From Pascua guehoae (Eukaryota > Basidiomycota > Tremellomycetes > Trichosporonales > Trichosporonaceae): a stretch of DNA of 64,000 nt. Below, piece after piece: positions 33,291 to 43,945 of the stretch. Made by a program: the position numbers and the translations under genes. The notes under the pieces were generated by a model that ran no database searches, had not been told where the DNA came from, and worked only from the letters and a program-made list of their open reading frames with translations. Position 1 is the stretch's first letter. Each line of letters begins with the position of its first letter. Location of the stretch: NCBI GenBank assembly GCA_001600415.1, contig BCJX01000009.1, positions 62,001 to 126,000 of the forward strand. The letters are read 5' to 3'.

Positions 33291-33594
33291 CCGGGCTCAA
33301 TTCGTAGCGGTATGCTGTGGATAAGGGGCAGTGCCGGTCCCTGCTGGCGCCGTCGTCGGCGCGGGCCTTGGGTGGTCATGTCCTCTCGCTCATCCACTTT
33401 GTGTTTATGTAGCTCTCGCGCATCCACCCTGATCTGTACCAGCCATGTCACTCTGCGTGGTCCGAGTTGCCGAGTCTGCCCCAGAAACACACGGATCAGG
33501 ACAAGCACCTCTTGCACACCCGCCACTGCACTGCACAAACAGGTATCGGATACATCTACAGGCGACCGCCCGGCCAGCCCTCTACTTTTGCCCT
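33291..33594. other. Convergent intergenic region
   Basis: The 304 bases between the NSE3 and HAP5 3' ends hold no feature I can support. Confidence 0.5.
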
Positions 33595-35102
33595 CTATGC
33601 AAAACCGTCGCCCTCTGGCTGCACATACTCCGAGTAGAGCTGGTCGTCGCGCCCGTCCTCGTCATAGTGCTCGTACTCTGTCTCGTCGACCCACTCGTGC
33701 CCGCCCTGCCCTTGGCCGTCCCCTCTCTGCGCGCCCTGGGCAATGTTGGCTTGTGTGCTGACATTGCCATTGTTGGCTGCGCTCGCGACGTTTGCGTTGG
33801 CATTGGCGTTTGTCGCATTGTTGGCGGTTGTAGAGGTCGCGCCGCCGTCGTCGCCGTCGCGCGGCACAATGTCAATGAGGAAATCAAACACGTCGGAAAA
33901 GGCAATCGCGGCGGCAACGTCCGACTTTTGGAGCGTGCGCCGCTTGTGGCCCTCGGCGACGAGCCATGCGCGGCATGTTAGCTCCGAGATGAAGACTGGG
34001 GTCAGCGGGGATGGGGGGGGGGGGGGGGGGGAGGTGCCCAGGAGGGGTGAGAGTGAGGAGGGCGCAAGAGGGAGGAGAGCTGGGACGGGGGAGACGCAGT
34101 GGGTGATTCAGTGGTGGGTTGGAATGATTCAGACGAGGTGGCTCAGACAGTGGGCGGGCAAGAGGGAGACGAGGCTTCCAGAGAAGACGTAGGGCCGCGG
34201 GTACGCAAGGAAACATGCGAGAGCTGAAAGGAGCCAGGTGGGGAAGGGAGGGGGGAAGGGGGGGTAGAGAGCGGGAAGGGTCGAGAGAGGGCTGTAGGAG
34301 AGGGGCCAAGAGAGTGGACTGGTTCAGAGAGGCTAGGAGGAGACCAAGAGAGTGACAAGGACAAGGTCAAGAGACGGGAACCCAGGAAGGTAGGGACCAG
34401 GAAAGCGGCAACTAGGAAGAGGCGGAAACCACGAAGCGGTTGCTCAACTCACTCTCGCACGCTTTGGAAAACATGATCGGGGCTGCGGGGGTTAGCTTTG
34501 TGCTCGCTGCGTCGCGTTCGGAGTCGGGCGCGCTGTATCGGTGCATGTTAGATGGTGGATGGCTTGCTCCATGATACGTGTGATGGCGACGACTGCGACA
34601 GTGTGCCATCACAGACAGCGACTCTGCTGCACTCGTCCTTGGACAAGCACCCCGACGCCGACACGGCGCACCATCACGTCCATCAACACGTCGACCCCAA
34701 CCGCACGCTCTGGGGCAGTAACTGACCCTCTGCACTAATCATCTTTACGTCCTCGTCGCTCTTCATGACCTTTTTGATGCGTGCGAGGGGCAGATTGTAC
34801 GTCTTAAAGTCTGGCGTTTCGCGCTCGACGCTGTCCATCTGGCGTGTCCAAAACGACTCGAGAAACTCGTTCAGGTCCTGGTGCGGGTGGACGAGGGGTC
34901 CTGATGCGGGCGGCGCGAGCTGGGCTGCACCTGGGCCCCCTGTGGGGGGTTGTGCGGATGCGGATGCCGACGCCGACGCCGAGGCCGAGGTGGATGCGAG
35001 CGCGCCGGGGGCCGGGGACGAGGTCGCCGAGCCAGACGAGTAGCCGTTGGCCGCAAACGGTTGCGCGTACCCGAGGCCGTCGGGGAGGTAGTATGGGTTC
35101 AT
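33595..35102 (-). CDS. HAP5: CCAAT-binding factor subunit Hap5 / NF-YC
   Basis: Exons 35102-34727, 34482-34453 (30 nt), 33995-33595; 268 aa. Intron 1 is 244 nt with a GTCAGT donor; intron 2 is 457 nt and holds a 19-base C-run (sense) shortly before its acceptor. The histone-fold domain is rebuilt exactly by the splices: [22 protein letters not shown] + [10 protein letters not shown] + [11 protein letters not shown], then [28 protein letters not shown]. The upstream [15 protein letters not shown] helix is the conserved NF-YC extension. The N-terminus is Ala/Ser/Gly-rich. The C-terminus is Asn/Ala-rich ([10 protein letters not shown]), then acidic ([16 protein letters not shown]), possibly an activation region. 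Hap5 pairs with Hap3 and recruits Hap2 to bind CCAAT boxes, controlling respiration and iron genes in fungi. Confidence 0.92.
34013..34031. repeat. 19-base G-run in HAP5 intron 2
   Basis: Nineteen consecutive G on the plus strand (C in the HAP5 sense), directly before the branch motif and 3' splice site of intron 2. Confidence 0.9.
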
Positions 35103-36169
35103 CGTGGGCGTGGGAGGCGGACGGGGGTGGGGGATGGGGGATGGGGGATGGGGGACGGGTGGGATGGATGCCGGGCGGGGGTGGGTTACCAGCACGAGAC
35201 GCGATCGCGGGGTCGGATCAGTGTCCGAGGGAGGGCGGCGCGGGGCGGGGCCGCGACGGGGTGGGCAGGCGCGCGCGGGGGGGGACAAGTAAGGGTCGTA
35301 GGCGTCGGTGTGCTGCGTGCAGACGGGTGGTGGATGGAGGGATGGGGTGTGGACGGCGGGACAATGGGGTGTGAGTAATGTTGACAAAACGGACAACGGT
35401 GTGGCTTAGATCATGTTGTTGAACGGTACGGGGGTGATGGTGAAAAAACGGCCGAATCGTGCACCGTACAGTGATCAAGAGCCAAAAGTCACGGGACCGG
35501 TATGCCCACTGCAGATGCTTAACTCCCCCATATACCCCGCGACAAACACCCACCCCGTTATACTGTACATGCATCCCCTCTCGGCCTCTGGCCCAGTACC
35601 TTTGTGCACAATGTCGTTGATGCTGTTGCTTTGGGCCTTGTGCCCATTGTGCCCGTGGTGCCGTGCCCACAGTGCCCATGGATGGGTTTCTAGCCCCAAG
35701 TTTTGAATTCCTCCGTGCCCGCCCGAACACTCCACCCAGACTGAAAACGAGATTGCCGTAAACGAGGTCCACAACCACGTGGCTATTACTTTACCACGGT
35801 CGTCGTCGGTGGCGAATCCCCTCCACCCAACTCGACTGGGCGTCATGTGTTGTGACCCATCCGACTGACGCGCCACGACGTCAGTCAGTGCCACCAGCCA
35901 AGCCATGCGCAGCGCACCGAGCCTCAGCCTCATCGGGCGCCATCTTCTCTGACAACATTAAAACACCCAGCACGACTGCTGACAACCCCCACATTCACAC
36001 TCACAATCACACTCCGCACTGACACGCACGTTGGCAGCAGCCCAGCGATCCAGCGACCCGACTCTGTCCCCATCCCCATCTCGCACCTCGCCACTCCGCC
36101 AAGCGCCACCTACCCTCACACGCCCTTCGGCCCATACCCCCCCTCGGCCGAACGGCGCACGAGCCCCCG
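35103..36169. promoter_or_regulatory. Divergent HAP5 / GH5 intergenic region
   Basis: About 1.07 kb. At 35123-35159, GGGGGATGGGGGATGG-type repeats (C-rich in HAP5 sense) lie about 20-57 nt upstream of the HAP5 ATG. Next to the GH5 start, the sequence from about 35960 is C/A-rich. An imperfect repeat of TGTGCCCATTGTGCCCGTGG occurs near 35637-35680. No gene is seen. Confidence 0.45.
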
Positions 36170-38538
36170 ATGGGCCTCTTCGACAAGCTGCGCACCAAGG
36201 CGCAAGACATGAGCAGCGGGATGATTCCCGGCGCCGCCCCGCCCATCGCGCAGTACACGTTCCCCGCGGCTCCGGGGCCAATGCCGCTCGACGTCGCGGT
36301 GCGGCGGTACCGCAAGCAGCGGGGCATCAACCTGGGGTCGTGGTTTACGACCGAGGACTGGCTCGCGACCGAGCTGTACAAGACGGCTGCGGCGCCGCGG
36401 CGCTCCGACTTTGACCTCGCGCGGGCGGGCGCCGAGGCACGCGCGAATATGGAGCGGCACTGGGATTCGTGGATGACCGAGGAGGATTGGGCGTGGATCA
36501 AGGATCGCGGGTTTAATAGTGTGCGGTTGCCGGTGAGTGCGCGGGCGGTCGGGCGTGGGGTGGGGCGTGGGGTGTGAGCCGGGGTGGGGTGTAACGTGGG
36601 GNNNNNNNNNNNNNNNNNNNNNNNNNNNNNNNNNNNNNNNNNNNNNNNNNNNNNNNNNNNNNNNNNNNNNNNNNNNNNNNNNNNNNNNNNNNNNNNNNNN
36701 NNNNNNNNNNNNNNNNNNNNNNNNNNNNNNNNNNNNNNNNNNNNNNNNNNNNNNNNNNNNNNNNGGGGTGCATGGGGGCGGGGTAGTGATGAGAGCGAGA
36801 TGTGGTGACGTGGGGGCCGACGTATGTGACGTGGGGTTGCGGGGTCACACTTGCTGCTCTTTGCTGCCAGCTGCTTTGCAATGCCGACAGTAACGTGAGG
36901 CAGACGCAAAGTCGACGCCCAAGTCGGTGCAGAGCAGGACTACTGGGCCATCGCCCAATGAGCAAAGTGGACAGTAATGTGGCAAGTTGGAGAATTGAGA
37001 TCGCGAGGAGAGCGGGGCTCTGTCAGCTGGTTATGCCCATGGTACTGGCCGTACTGGCACCGAGGTACATACATCGCAGGGCGTAGCCAATAGAACAAGA
37101 GGTCCATCCCAGCACCCACTAACTATCAGATTGGATACTACCACCTTGCGGGCGTGCTCCCGGACGTTCTCAAAGGCACCGAGTACGAGCCATACGCGGC
37201 AGTGTACGAGGGCGCGTGGCCGCGGATCCTTGCCGCCATTGACAAGGCGGGGCAGTACGGCCTCGGCGTGCTTGTCGACCTGCATGGTGTGCCTGGCGCA
37301 CAGAACAGTGATGGTGGGTGGTGTCGATAAGCTCTCAAAAAGTCCTCAGCTGACGACGCAGGCCACTCCGGACTGTCAAAGGGCAAAATCGGATTCTGGG
37401 ACCGCAAGAGCAACCTCGAGCGCACGGCGCTGGCGCTGCGCTTCCTTGCGTCGACCTTTGTGTCCAGCCCGACCGTGATCGGTCTCGAGGTGATGAACGA
37501 GCCGGCCAACAACCCGCGCCTGTCGGGATGGTACGACATGACGCTAAACGACCTGCGCACGGTCGCCGGGCCTGATTTCCCGCTCTATATTTCCGACGCA
37601 TGGCAGACAGACTATTACGCGGGGTACGCGGGGGCGCGGGACGACTTTGTCGTCGTCGACTACCACCTGTACCGGTGCTTTACGCAAGAGGACAAGGCGT
37701 GCACGGGCCCGCAGCACGCGCGCCACCTGCGCGAACAGTTTGTGCACCAGGTCGACGACTGGAACCGCAAGACGCACGGGCAGATTGTCGTCGGCGAGTG
37801 GAGCGCGGCGCTCGACGACTCGTGCCTGCCCCACGACACGCCTGCGGGCGAGCGCGACGCACACAAGCGCGAGTTTGTCGCCGCACAGCTAGACGTGTTT
37901 GACCGCATTGCCGGGTACTGGTTCTGGACACTCAAGACGGACCGGCCGTGGGACGCCGGGTGGTCGGCCAAGAATGCCGCCCAGGCAGAGATTCTCCCGC
38001 GCAACGTTGCGAGGGCGAGGTATCGGCACCCCGCGGACGGCGCCAGGGATGGGTCGTGCAATGTCGCTTGTCGTGAGTGTTGGGAGGGCGGAGGTGTTGG
38101 GTGCTCGCACGTGCTACAGGCTGGCTACGCCGGCTGTGCATACAGGGGGAGAGGGGAAGAGGGGAAGAGACGAACGGGACTACTCTGTTGCCGCGCTGCC
38201 AAGTAAAGAGGACCAACCTATCGACCCTGCTACATGGCCCAACGCCCCAATCCACGTCCCGCACGCTGACTCCAGGCGCACACTGCGACTACTGGTCGCA
38301 AAACGGCGCGCACCCCGACCCGCACGCGTTCAGCGCGGGCTTTACGACCGGGTGGGACGACGCGCAGCGCTTCTTCCAGGCCGGCGACGAGCTCGGCTTT
38401 GTCGCCCAGTGGGCCAAGCGGCGCAAGGCCGAGCAGGAGCAGCGCTACGGGCCCCTCGGACCGGGTGCGTGGCAGTGGCAGCACGGGTTTGAGCAGGGTA
38501 TCCAGCGGTGTAAGGAGCAGTGCTGGGAGCGGTGCTAG
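36170..38538 (+). CDS. GH5 exo-beta-1,3-glucanase-like glycosidase, intracellular
   Basis: Exons 36170-36532, 37130-37313, 37362-38072, 38276-38538; 506 aa. Intron 1 (597 nt) contains an assembly gap, but the flanking exons join as NSVRLP-IGYYHLAG, a contiguous family motif, so no exon is missing. GH5 landmarks: RGINLGSWFTTEDWL, HWDSWMTEEDWAWIKDRGFNSVRLP, GVLVDLHGVPGAQNS, GLEVMNEPA (acid/base Glu), VDYHLYRCF, GQIVVGEWSAALDDSC (nucleophile Glu), GYWFWTLKTD. The family hydrolyses beta-1,3-glucan from the non-reducing end or related glucosides. There is no signal peptide: the start MGLFDKLRTKAQDMSSG is polar, and a 55-residue segment precedes the catalytic core. A C-terminal segment (HCDYWSQNGAHPDPHAFSAG, then WAKRRKAEQEQRYG) continues beyond the barrel. 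A cytosolic glucan or steryl-/lipid-glucoside role is possible. Confidence 0.87.
36602..36764. other. Assembly gap (163 N) in GH5 intron 1
   Basis: 163 undetermined bases flanked by GGGGTG-type G-rich repeats, which probably caused the gap. Confidence 0.95.
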
Positions 38539-39830
38539 GAGGTGTGTTAGGATGTGAGTTTGGGTGGGTGGGTGAAGATGAGAGGGAGATGTGGAACCGG
38601 TGGTGCAGTCACAGCTATTGGGGATGTTGTGTAGGTGCCAAGGATACAGGCCGGCGTCACATAGAATTGAGACTTTCTTCCGTAGCGATGCAAACCATTA
38701 ACTGGTGCTCATCAGACTTTGCGCATCTGGTTTGGGACGTACAGATGCGTTTGGAACACGAGTGTGCCAGTTGGGCCATTCACGAACGAGGACAGGTGGT
38801 AGAGGCGCACCAAAGGTGACAAAAGGATTATGAGCGGCACAGGGATGTCCAGGCACGCCGTTCTTCTTCTCGGCTGGAATTACACAATCTGCAGAGCGAG
38901 ACAGTGTCATCCTGCACCGCTCACGAGCCCCTTTGTCGTATTCTGTAGGCCTGGGTTGGTCACTGGTTAGTCCTGTCTCGAACAGCCACGGCGGCGGATC
39001 GGGGACCTGGACCTGGGACGGCTGGCAGCTGGGATCTGGTTCTGGCCCCGCCACGTTGCAAAGGATCGACGCCGCAAAGACGAGACTGGACGCGCGTTGC
39101 TCGTCACCGCCGCCGAGGGTGCACGGGTGCACGACCCGTACCGCCGTGCTGGAAGTGTGCACAGTCTCGGGCCGTCGCGGAATTTGTCCAACACTAGAGA
39201 AGAATATGGTGCTGCGCCGTGGTTTGCAGAGTCGACGTCATTTGATGCACTGCCACACGACGATCGCACAGGATTAAGGCAGGCAGGCCCATTTCGATTC
39301 CCATTTCTGTGTGCCGGCATTGTATGTCATTGGGCCTGTTGGCGGTTGGCTTGGCACTCGTCTCTTATTTGCATCCACATCGGCTAGCTCGGGGGTGGCC
39401 GTGGTTGGGTGCACAAACAGGAGCACAGAGCACTGCCCTGGCCGTGTGTTACTGTAGTTCTGTTTGCCCTTAGGGATGGTTTCCCTGGTTGCGCTGCCAG
39501 TGCTTAATCTCTGTGCCTGGGGGGGGATTGCCACACTCAACTGTGCTCGACTTTATCCGCCATCCGCGCCATTCGCCTGGCAATGACGCCTCGCATTTGA
39601 CGACAGTCGCAGCACAAGACTCGACCGAGATCCACGGCACAGCACCCTTCCAAGCCATCCATCCAATCCATCCATCCATCCATCTCTCCTCTACATAACC
39701 CAGACATCCTAATCTTCCCCCCTCTCCACATCCACATCCACCAACACCACCTCAACACAACACAACAGCACCACCAACAACGCCACCACAACACAACACC
39801 ACAACACCACAACACCACACCCCACACGCC
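38539..39830. other. Intergenic region with G-poor annexin leader
   Basis: 1.29 kb between GH5 and annexin. No gene is recognised in 38539-39640. From about 39655 an (ATCC)n stretch is followed by about 110 nt of CAACAC/CCACAA repeats with almost no G, ending at the annexin ATG. This is presumably its unstructured 5' leader. Confidence 0.5.
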
Positions 39831-42340
39831 ATGTACGGCAACAACTACAACCAAGCCTCCTCCTGGTCCCAACCGCAACAGCAACAGCAATGGGGCCAAC
39901 AGCCTGCGCAGACCTGGGGCCAGCAACCCGCCCAAACCTGGGGCCAGCAACCCCCGGCCCCGGCGCAGCAGTGGGGCGCGCCCGCGCAGCCGGCGTCGGG
40001 CTTCCAGCCTTCTGCGGGGGGCGCGTACGCCCAGCCCGCCCAGCAAGGGTGGGGCCAGCCCGCCGCGGGCGGGTACGGCGCGCAGACGTACGGCCAGCCC
40101 GCTGGAGGGTACGGCGCACCAGCGGCGGGAGGGTATGGCGCCGGCGCCGGCGCTGCGGGTGGGGCGGGTAGTTATGGCGCAGCACCAGCGGCGGGCAGTT
40201 ATGGCGCTGCACCCGCGGCGGGCAGTTATGCCGCTGCACCAGCGGCGGGGGGTTACGGCGCCCCAGCAGCCGGCGGCTACGGCGCGGCGGCGGGAGGGTA
40301 CGGCACCCCAGCTGCAGGTGGCTACGGAGCCACCCCCGCCCCCGCCGCAGGAGGTTACGGAGCCACACCCGCGCCCGCAACAGGCTATGGCGCGCAGCCC
40401 GCCTACGGCGCGACGCCGGCGTATGGCCAGCCAGCCGTACCGCCGCCCAACATGGGGCAGCCCATGTTCCTGGGCGTGGCGATCCCGCCGCCCCCGCCGG
40501 CGCCGCCGCTGCTGCATTTGCCGAATTATAATCCCCAGTTTGATGCGGATCGGATTCGGAAGGCTACCAAGGTGGGTCTGGGGTGTGTGTTTGGGGGTGT
40601 GTTTTTTGTTGGCAAGGGGAGGGTATGGCTGGGGAGAGGGTGGGGAGAGGGAAGGGGGGGGGGGAGAAGAGAGGAGAGGGGGATGGGCAACTGTGCCGCA
40701 GCGGTGATTGGCCAGCGATGGCCGGACGCGATGTCTAACGCGCTCTCGGTCGCGTAGTCTGAGCTCTGTCCGAGGGCGGTTCCGCTTTCATCCGCGCGTC
40801 CGGCAAGCGGCGATGCCGGGGGCGTTCTTGGAGCCGCCGAGGGAGATGGCGTGGCGATGGCAGACTGCGGTGTGGAGTGCCGGCGCCGGCGTCGGTGTCC
40901 GTCTCCAGGACGCGCCGCATCGCGGGCACGGGAGCCACATCGAGGCTGCCGTGTTCCCGCGCACAGGCATCCGATTCCAGACATCGCCACGGTCCGTGCC
41001 CGCCCGAGTAACGCCGCCCGAGCACTGGCTACGCCGATGCAACGCCAACAGGTACCCGGGTGACGGTCAGGGGAGCTGGATCACTCCGTCGCGACCACGC
41101 GAGAAGAGTTGCCGTTGGCGTGTAGATCAAGTCCCGTGGCCTGCGCAGAGAATGCTCGAGGGGCTTTACAAAGACTATACGGACCAATCGCTAACTCGCA
41201 GGGCTTTGGCACGGATGAGCGCACCCTCATCGACACGATGGCGCCGCTCGACGCATTCCAGATTGACCTCCTGTCGCGTACCTTTGAGCAGACGGTCGGC
41301 CGGCCCCTGAGCACCACGCTCGAAAAGGAGCTCTCGGGATGGTGAGTGTCGATGTGCCTGGCGCGGGCGGGCGTGGTTGTGCGGCGCGGTGCGATGGTGC
41401 TGGTGACGATGGCCGTGCCAGTACCCGCGCACAGACACTGCCGAAGGCTATGACCGGCTTCTGGCTTTCTGGCCCACGGGCATACTCTCGCCACACACCC
41501 GCGTTCCTCCTCTCGCCACACCGCAAGCTGTTCCCATGACTGACCCCGACCCCAGGTTCCAGTACGTCCTCGTGCTCAAGTCGTACGGCCCGCTCCAGGG
41601 CGACTGCTACCTGCTCAACCGGGCGTGCAAGGGCATGGGCACACACGAAGACTTGCTCAACGAGGTGCTCCTGTGCCGCTCCAACCAGGAAATCTACCTC
41701 TTGAAGGAGTGCTTCCGCCGCATGTACAACAGGGACCTCGTCCAGGTCGTCCGCGGCGAGCTGAGCATGAAGACGGAGCGGTGAGTGCGAGTTGCTTTAA
41801 ACCCGCTAACATTGCAGCATGTTCAACATGGCGCTCACAGGCACGCGCGACGAGTCGCCCTACGTCAACGACCAACAGGTGCAGCAGGACGTCGAGGCGC
41901 TGTACCGCGCCGGCCCAGGCAAGGTCGGCACCGACGAGATTGCCATCTGCGGCATTCTGCTGCAGCGCTCCAACGCCCACCTTGCCGCCATTGCGCGCGC
42001 CTTCCCCGCCCGCCACCGCAAGTCGCTGACCGTCATGATCGAGTCGGAATTCTCGGGCCACATGCGCGACGGCTTGTTGCACATTGCGGGCTTTGCGGAA
42101 AACGACGGCGACGGCGTCTACCGCGACGCAAACCTGCTCGAGGCCGCCATGAAGGGCCTCGGCACAAAGGACGAGCGCCTCTGCTACCGCCTCGTCCGCA
42201 TGCACTGGAACCGCCCCCGCTTTGCCGCAGTGAAAAACCAGTACCAGGGCCTGTATCGCAAGAGCCTCCGCCAGCGCGTCGAGGGCGACACGTCGGGCAA
42301 CTACAGAAAGGCACTCGTGGGGCTCATTGAGCAGAACTAG
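39831..42340 (+). CDS. Annexin with Gly/Tyr/Pro/Gln-rich N-terminus
   Basis: Exons 39831-40571, 41202-41341, 41556-41780, 41818-42340; 542 aa. Introns are 630, 214 and 37 nt. Residues 1-220 are low complexity: Gln/Trp-rich repeats (WGQQPAQT), then many GGYGAPAA/GSYGAAPA units, as in vertebrate annexins A7 and A11. Four annexin repeats follow: KGFGTDERTLIDTM, KGMGTHEDLLNEVL, KVGTDEIAICGILL and KGLGTKDERLCYRLV. GxGT loops in repeats 1, 2 and 4 fit type II Ca2+ sites; repeat 3 has KVGT in place of the full motif. Exons 1 and 2 join as RIRKATK-GFGTDE, a contiguous motif, so no exon is lost in the 630-nt intron. Annexins bind acidic phospholipids with Ca2+. The Tyr/Gly-rich tail could drive phase separation, as in ANXA11, by inference. 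Confidence 0.92.
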
Positions 42341-43171
42341 GGGGTATGCTTGGATACCGATTAGCGGGGCGGTCGTAGCGGGGCGATCGGTACCATTCGG
42401 CGGTACGGTACATTCTTGTTTGTGCTCGATTTTACGTTTCTCTCTTTATCGTCTTCGCGTCGTTTCGTAGCTTTGGTCACGACTTTTATGCGTAGTATAC
42501 CCTGCGGTTCTCCGTCGGTTCGTAGCCTTGTCCGCGTCTGGTCAATGAATAGTGTCACCTTTGATGGAAGTGTCATCTTTTATGAATAGTGTCACCTTTT
42601 GCTTGGCCGCACTTTGGATTCCGCATTGGCAGTGTTGTCCGCGTCTGATCAATCAGGAGTATCCCCACTTGTCCAAGAGCAGGCAGGAGGTTGTGGGCTA
42701 GTTGTTGAGTTTGTCGAGTTTCGTCCGCGTCTGTTGTTGAGTTTGTCCAGTTTCGTCCACGTCTGTTCAACAAGTTTCCTTTGGTCTGTTCAACAAGGTT
42801 CGTTCGTTTGGGTCTGTTCAACAGCGTCTGTTCAACAGGTTCGTTGGCGTCTGTTCAACAAGTAGTATCGGTACCTTCCCTGCCGTGCTCTCGGTTCGTC
42901 GCCTTTTCCGGCTCGTTCCATTCGTGCATCTACCTTGCGTGCCCTTGCCTGAGTTCACAGCCGTCACGTCACGAGCAGCACGTCCCCTGTTGTCCCGCTC
43001 ACCCGCCCCCACCACCAACACGCCCTCACACCCCGCCCTCGTCTTTGTCCGGGTGAAAAGTGAATGCATGGCTGTTGTACATCGTCATGATACAAGGTCT
43101 GCCCGTCAGCACGGGCCCCTGACCCAACCCAACCCCGCGCTAGAACACAAGAACTCACCAAGTCGTCACGC
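42341..43171. other. Convergent intergenic region with degenerate repeats
   Basis: These 831 bases separate the 3' ends of annexin and the TOM6-like gene. The interval has unusually low GC for the window and contains the repeat cluster at 42536-42862 described separately. No coding region is supported. Confidence 0.5.
42536..42862. repeat. Degenerate array of CGTCTG-TTCAACA units
   Basis: Five copies of CTGTTCAACA start at 42763, 42786, 42814, 42828 and 42851. Two of them extend to the near-perfect palindrome CTGTT-C-AACAG. A 32-bp tandem pair precedes them (42702-42733 and 42734-42765, two mismatches). Degenerate CGTCTG-TCAAT copies lie at about 42536 and 42641. An 18-bp direct repeat (ATGAATAGTGTCACCTTT) occurs at 42545 and 42582. 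Spacing is irregular, so it is neither CRISPR nor a classical minisatellite. Confidence 0.75.
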
Positions 43172-43945
43172 TCAGAAGACGGGGACGATGGCCGCCGACC
43201 AGTCGCTGCGGACAAACGCGACGCCGAGGGCAAACAGCCCGACGGCACGGGCAATGCTGGCGGTCAGCGACTTTGGTCTTGCCATGTTGACGATCCTGTG
43301 ATTCTGCCATCCCCGCCATCCTGGGGGGCCATAGAGCGCGTAGCTCGCTCTGCTCCTCCACCCGACTGCCACCGGCCTGATTCTCCATGCACGCCGCTAG
43401 CGTCGTCCTCGGGCTCGCCCTTGGCGTGGCTCGCGCGCTCGATGCACAGCGCAGTCTTGCCTCTCTCCAGCGCGTGCTGGCCCGCTTCCCGGCCCGAGTC
43501 CGCGCCGCTCCACCTTGCACCGTCCGCCGACGTCCCACGTCCAGACGTGTTCTCTCTGCACTTGTCCTCGACGCCGGCTCGGAGGCTTTCCTCATGTTTG
43601 GCCTCGAGTCGCGTCTGTCGCTCCTCAGACCTTTCCTCGGTTTGCCTTCCTGCTCGGCGCTTCCCTTGTCATTCCCTCCTCGCCATCACCGGCATTTCGC
43701 CCTGTGGACTTAGGCCGACACCTCCCCTTCAACTCCCCTTCAACTCCCCTTCAACTCGTCTTCAACTCCCCCCCCCCCCCTCCCCGACCACACTCGCACC
43801 CCAACACGACGCACTTGAGGTTACCCTCGCGGTGGGCGGGGTTGGCAATCTGCTCCTCCCAGAGCCACCCGAGGAAGCTCTTTGGCTGCTGCGGCGCGCC
43901 AGAGGGGCCGAGGTAGAGCTGGTTGGCGGGCGCGGGGGCGGACAT
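43172..43945 (-). CDS. TOM6: Tom6-like small mitochondrial outer-membrane protein
   Basis: Exons 43945-43815 and 43295-43172; 84 aa. The 519-nt intron begins GTGCGT and ends AATCACAG; it joins EGNLK to IVNMARPK in phase. The N-terminus (SAPAPANQLYLGPSGAPQQPKS) is Pro/Gln-rich and polar. After FLGWLWEEQIANPAHREGNL comes a C-terminal single membrane segment, ASIARAVGLFALGVAFVRSDW, ending SAAIVPVF. A polar head, one C-terminal anchor and an ending like '(F/V)xRSxW...P.F' fit Tom6 of the TOM translocase, which stabilises the Tom40 complex. Such short proteins diverge fast, so the name is provisional. The intron carries a 13-base C-run on the plus strand and TTCAACTCCCC repeats. A splice-free alternative, MARPKS... 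from inside exon 2, would encode only the anchor. Confidence 0.6.

Noticed and set aside
36533..37129. Hidden exon in the gap-containing GH5 intron
   Set aside because: The flanking exons join within one contiguous family motif (VRLP-IGYYH), leaving no missing residues.
42702..42862. CRISPR-like spaced repeats
   Set aside because: Spacing is 14-28 bp and irregular, units are degenerate and the genome is fungal.
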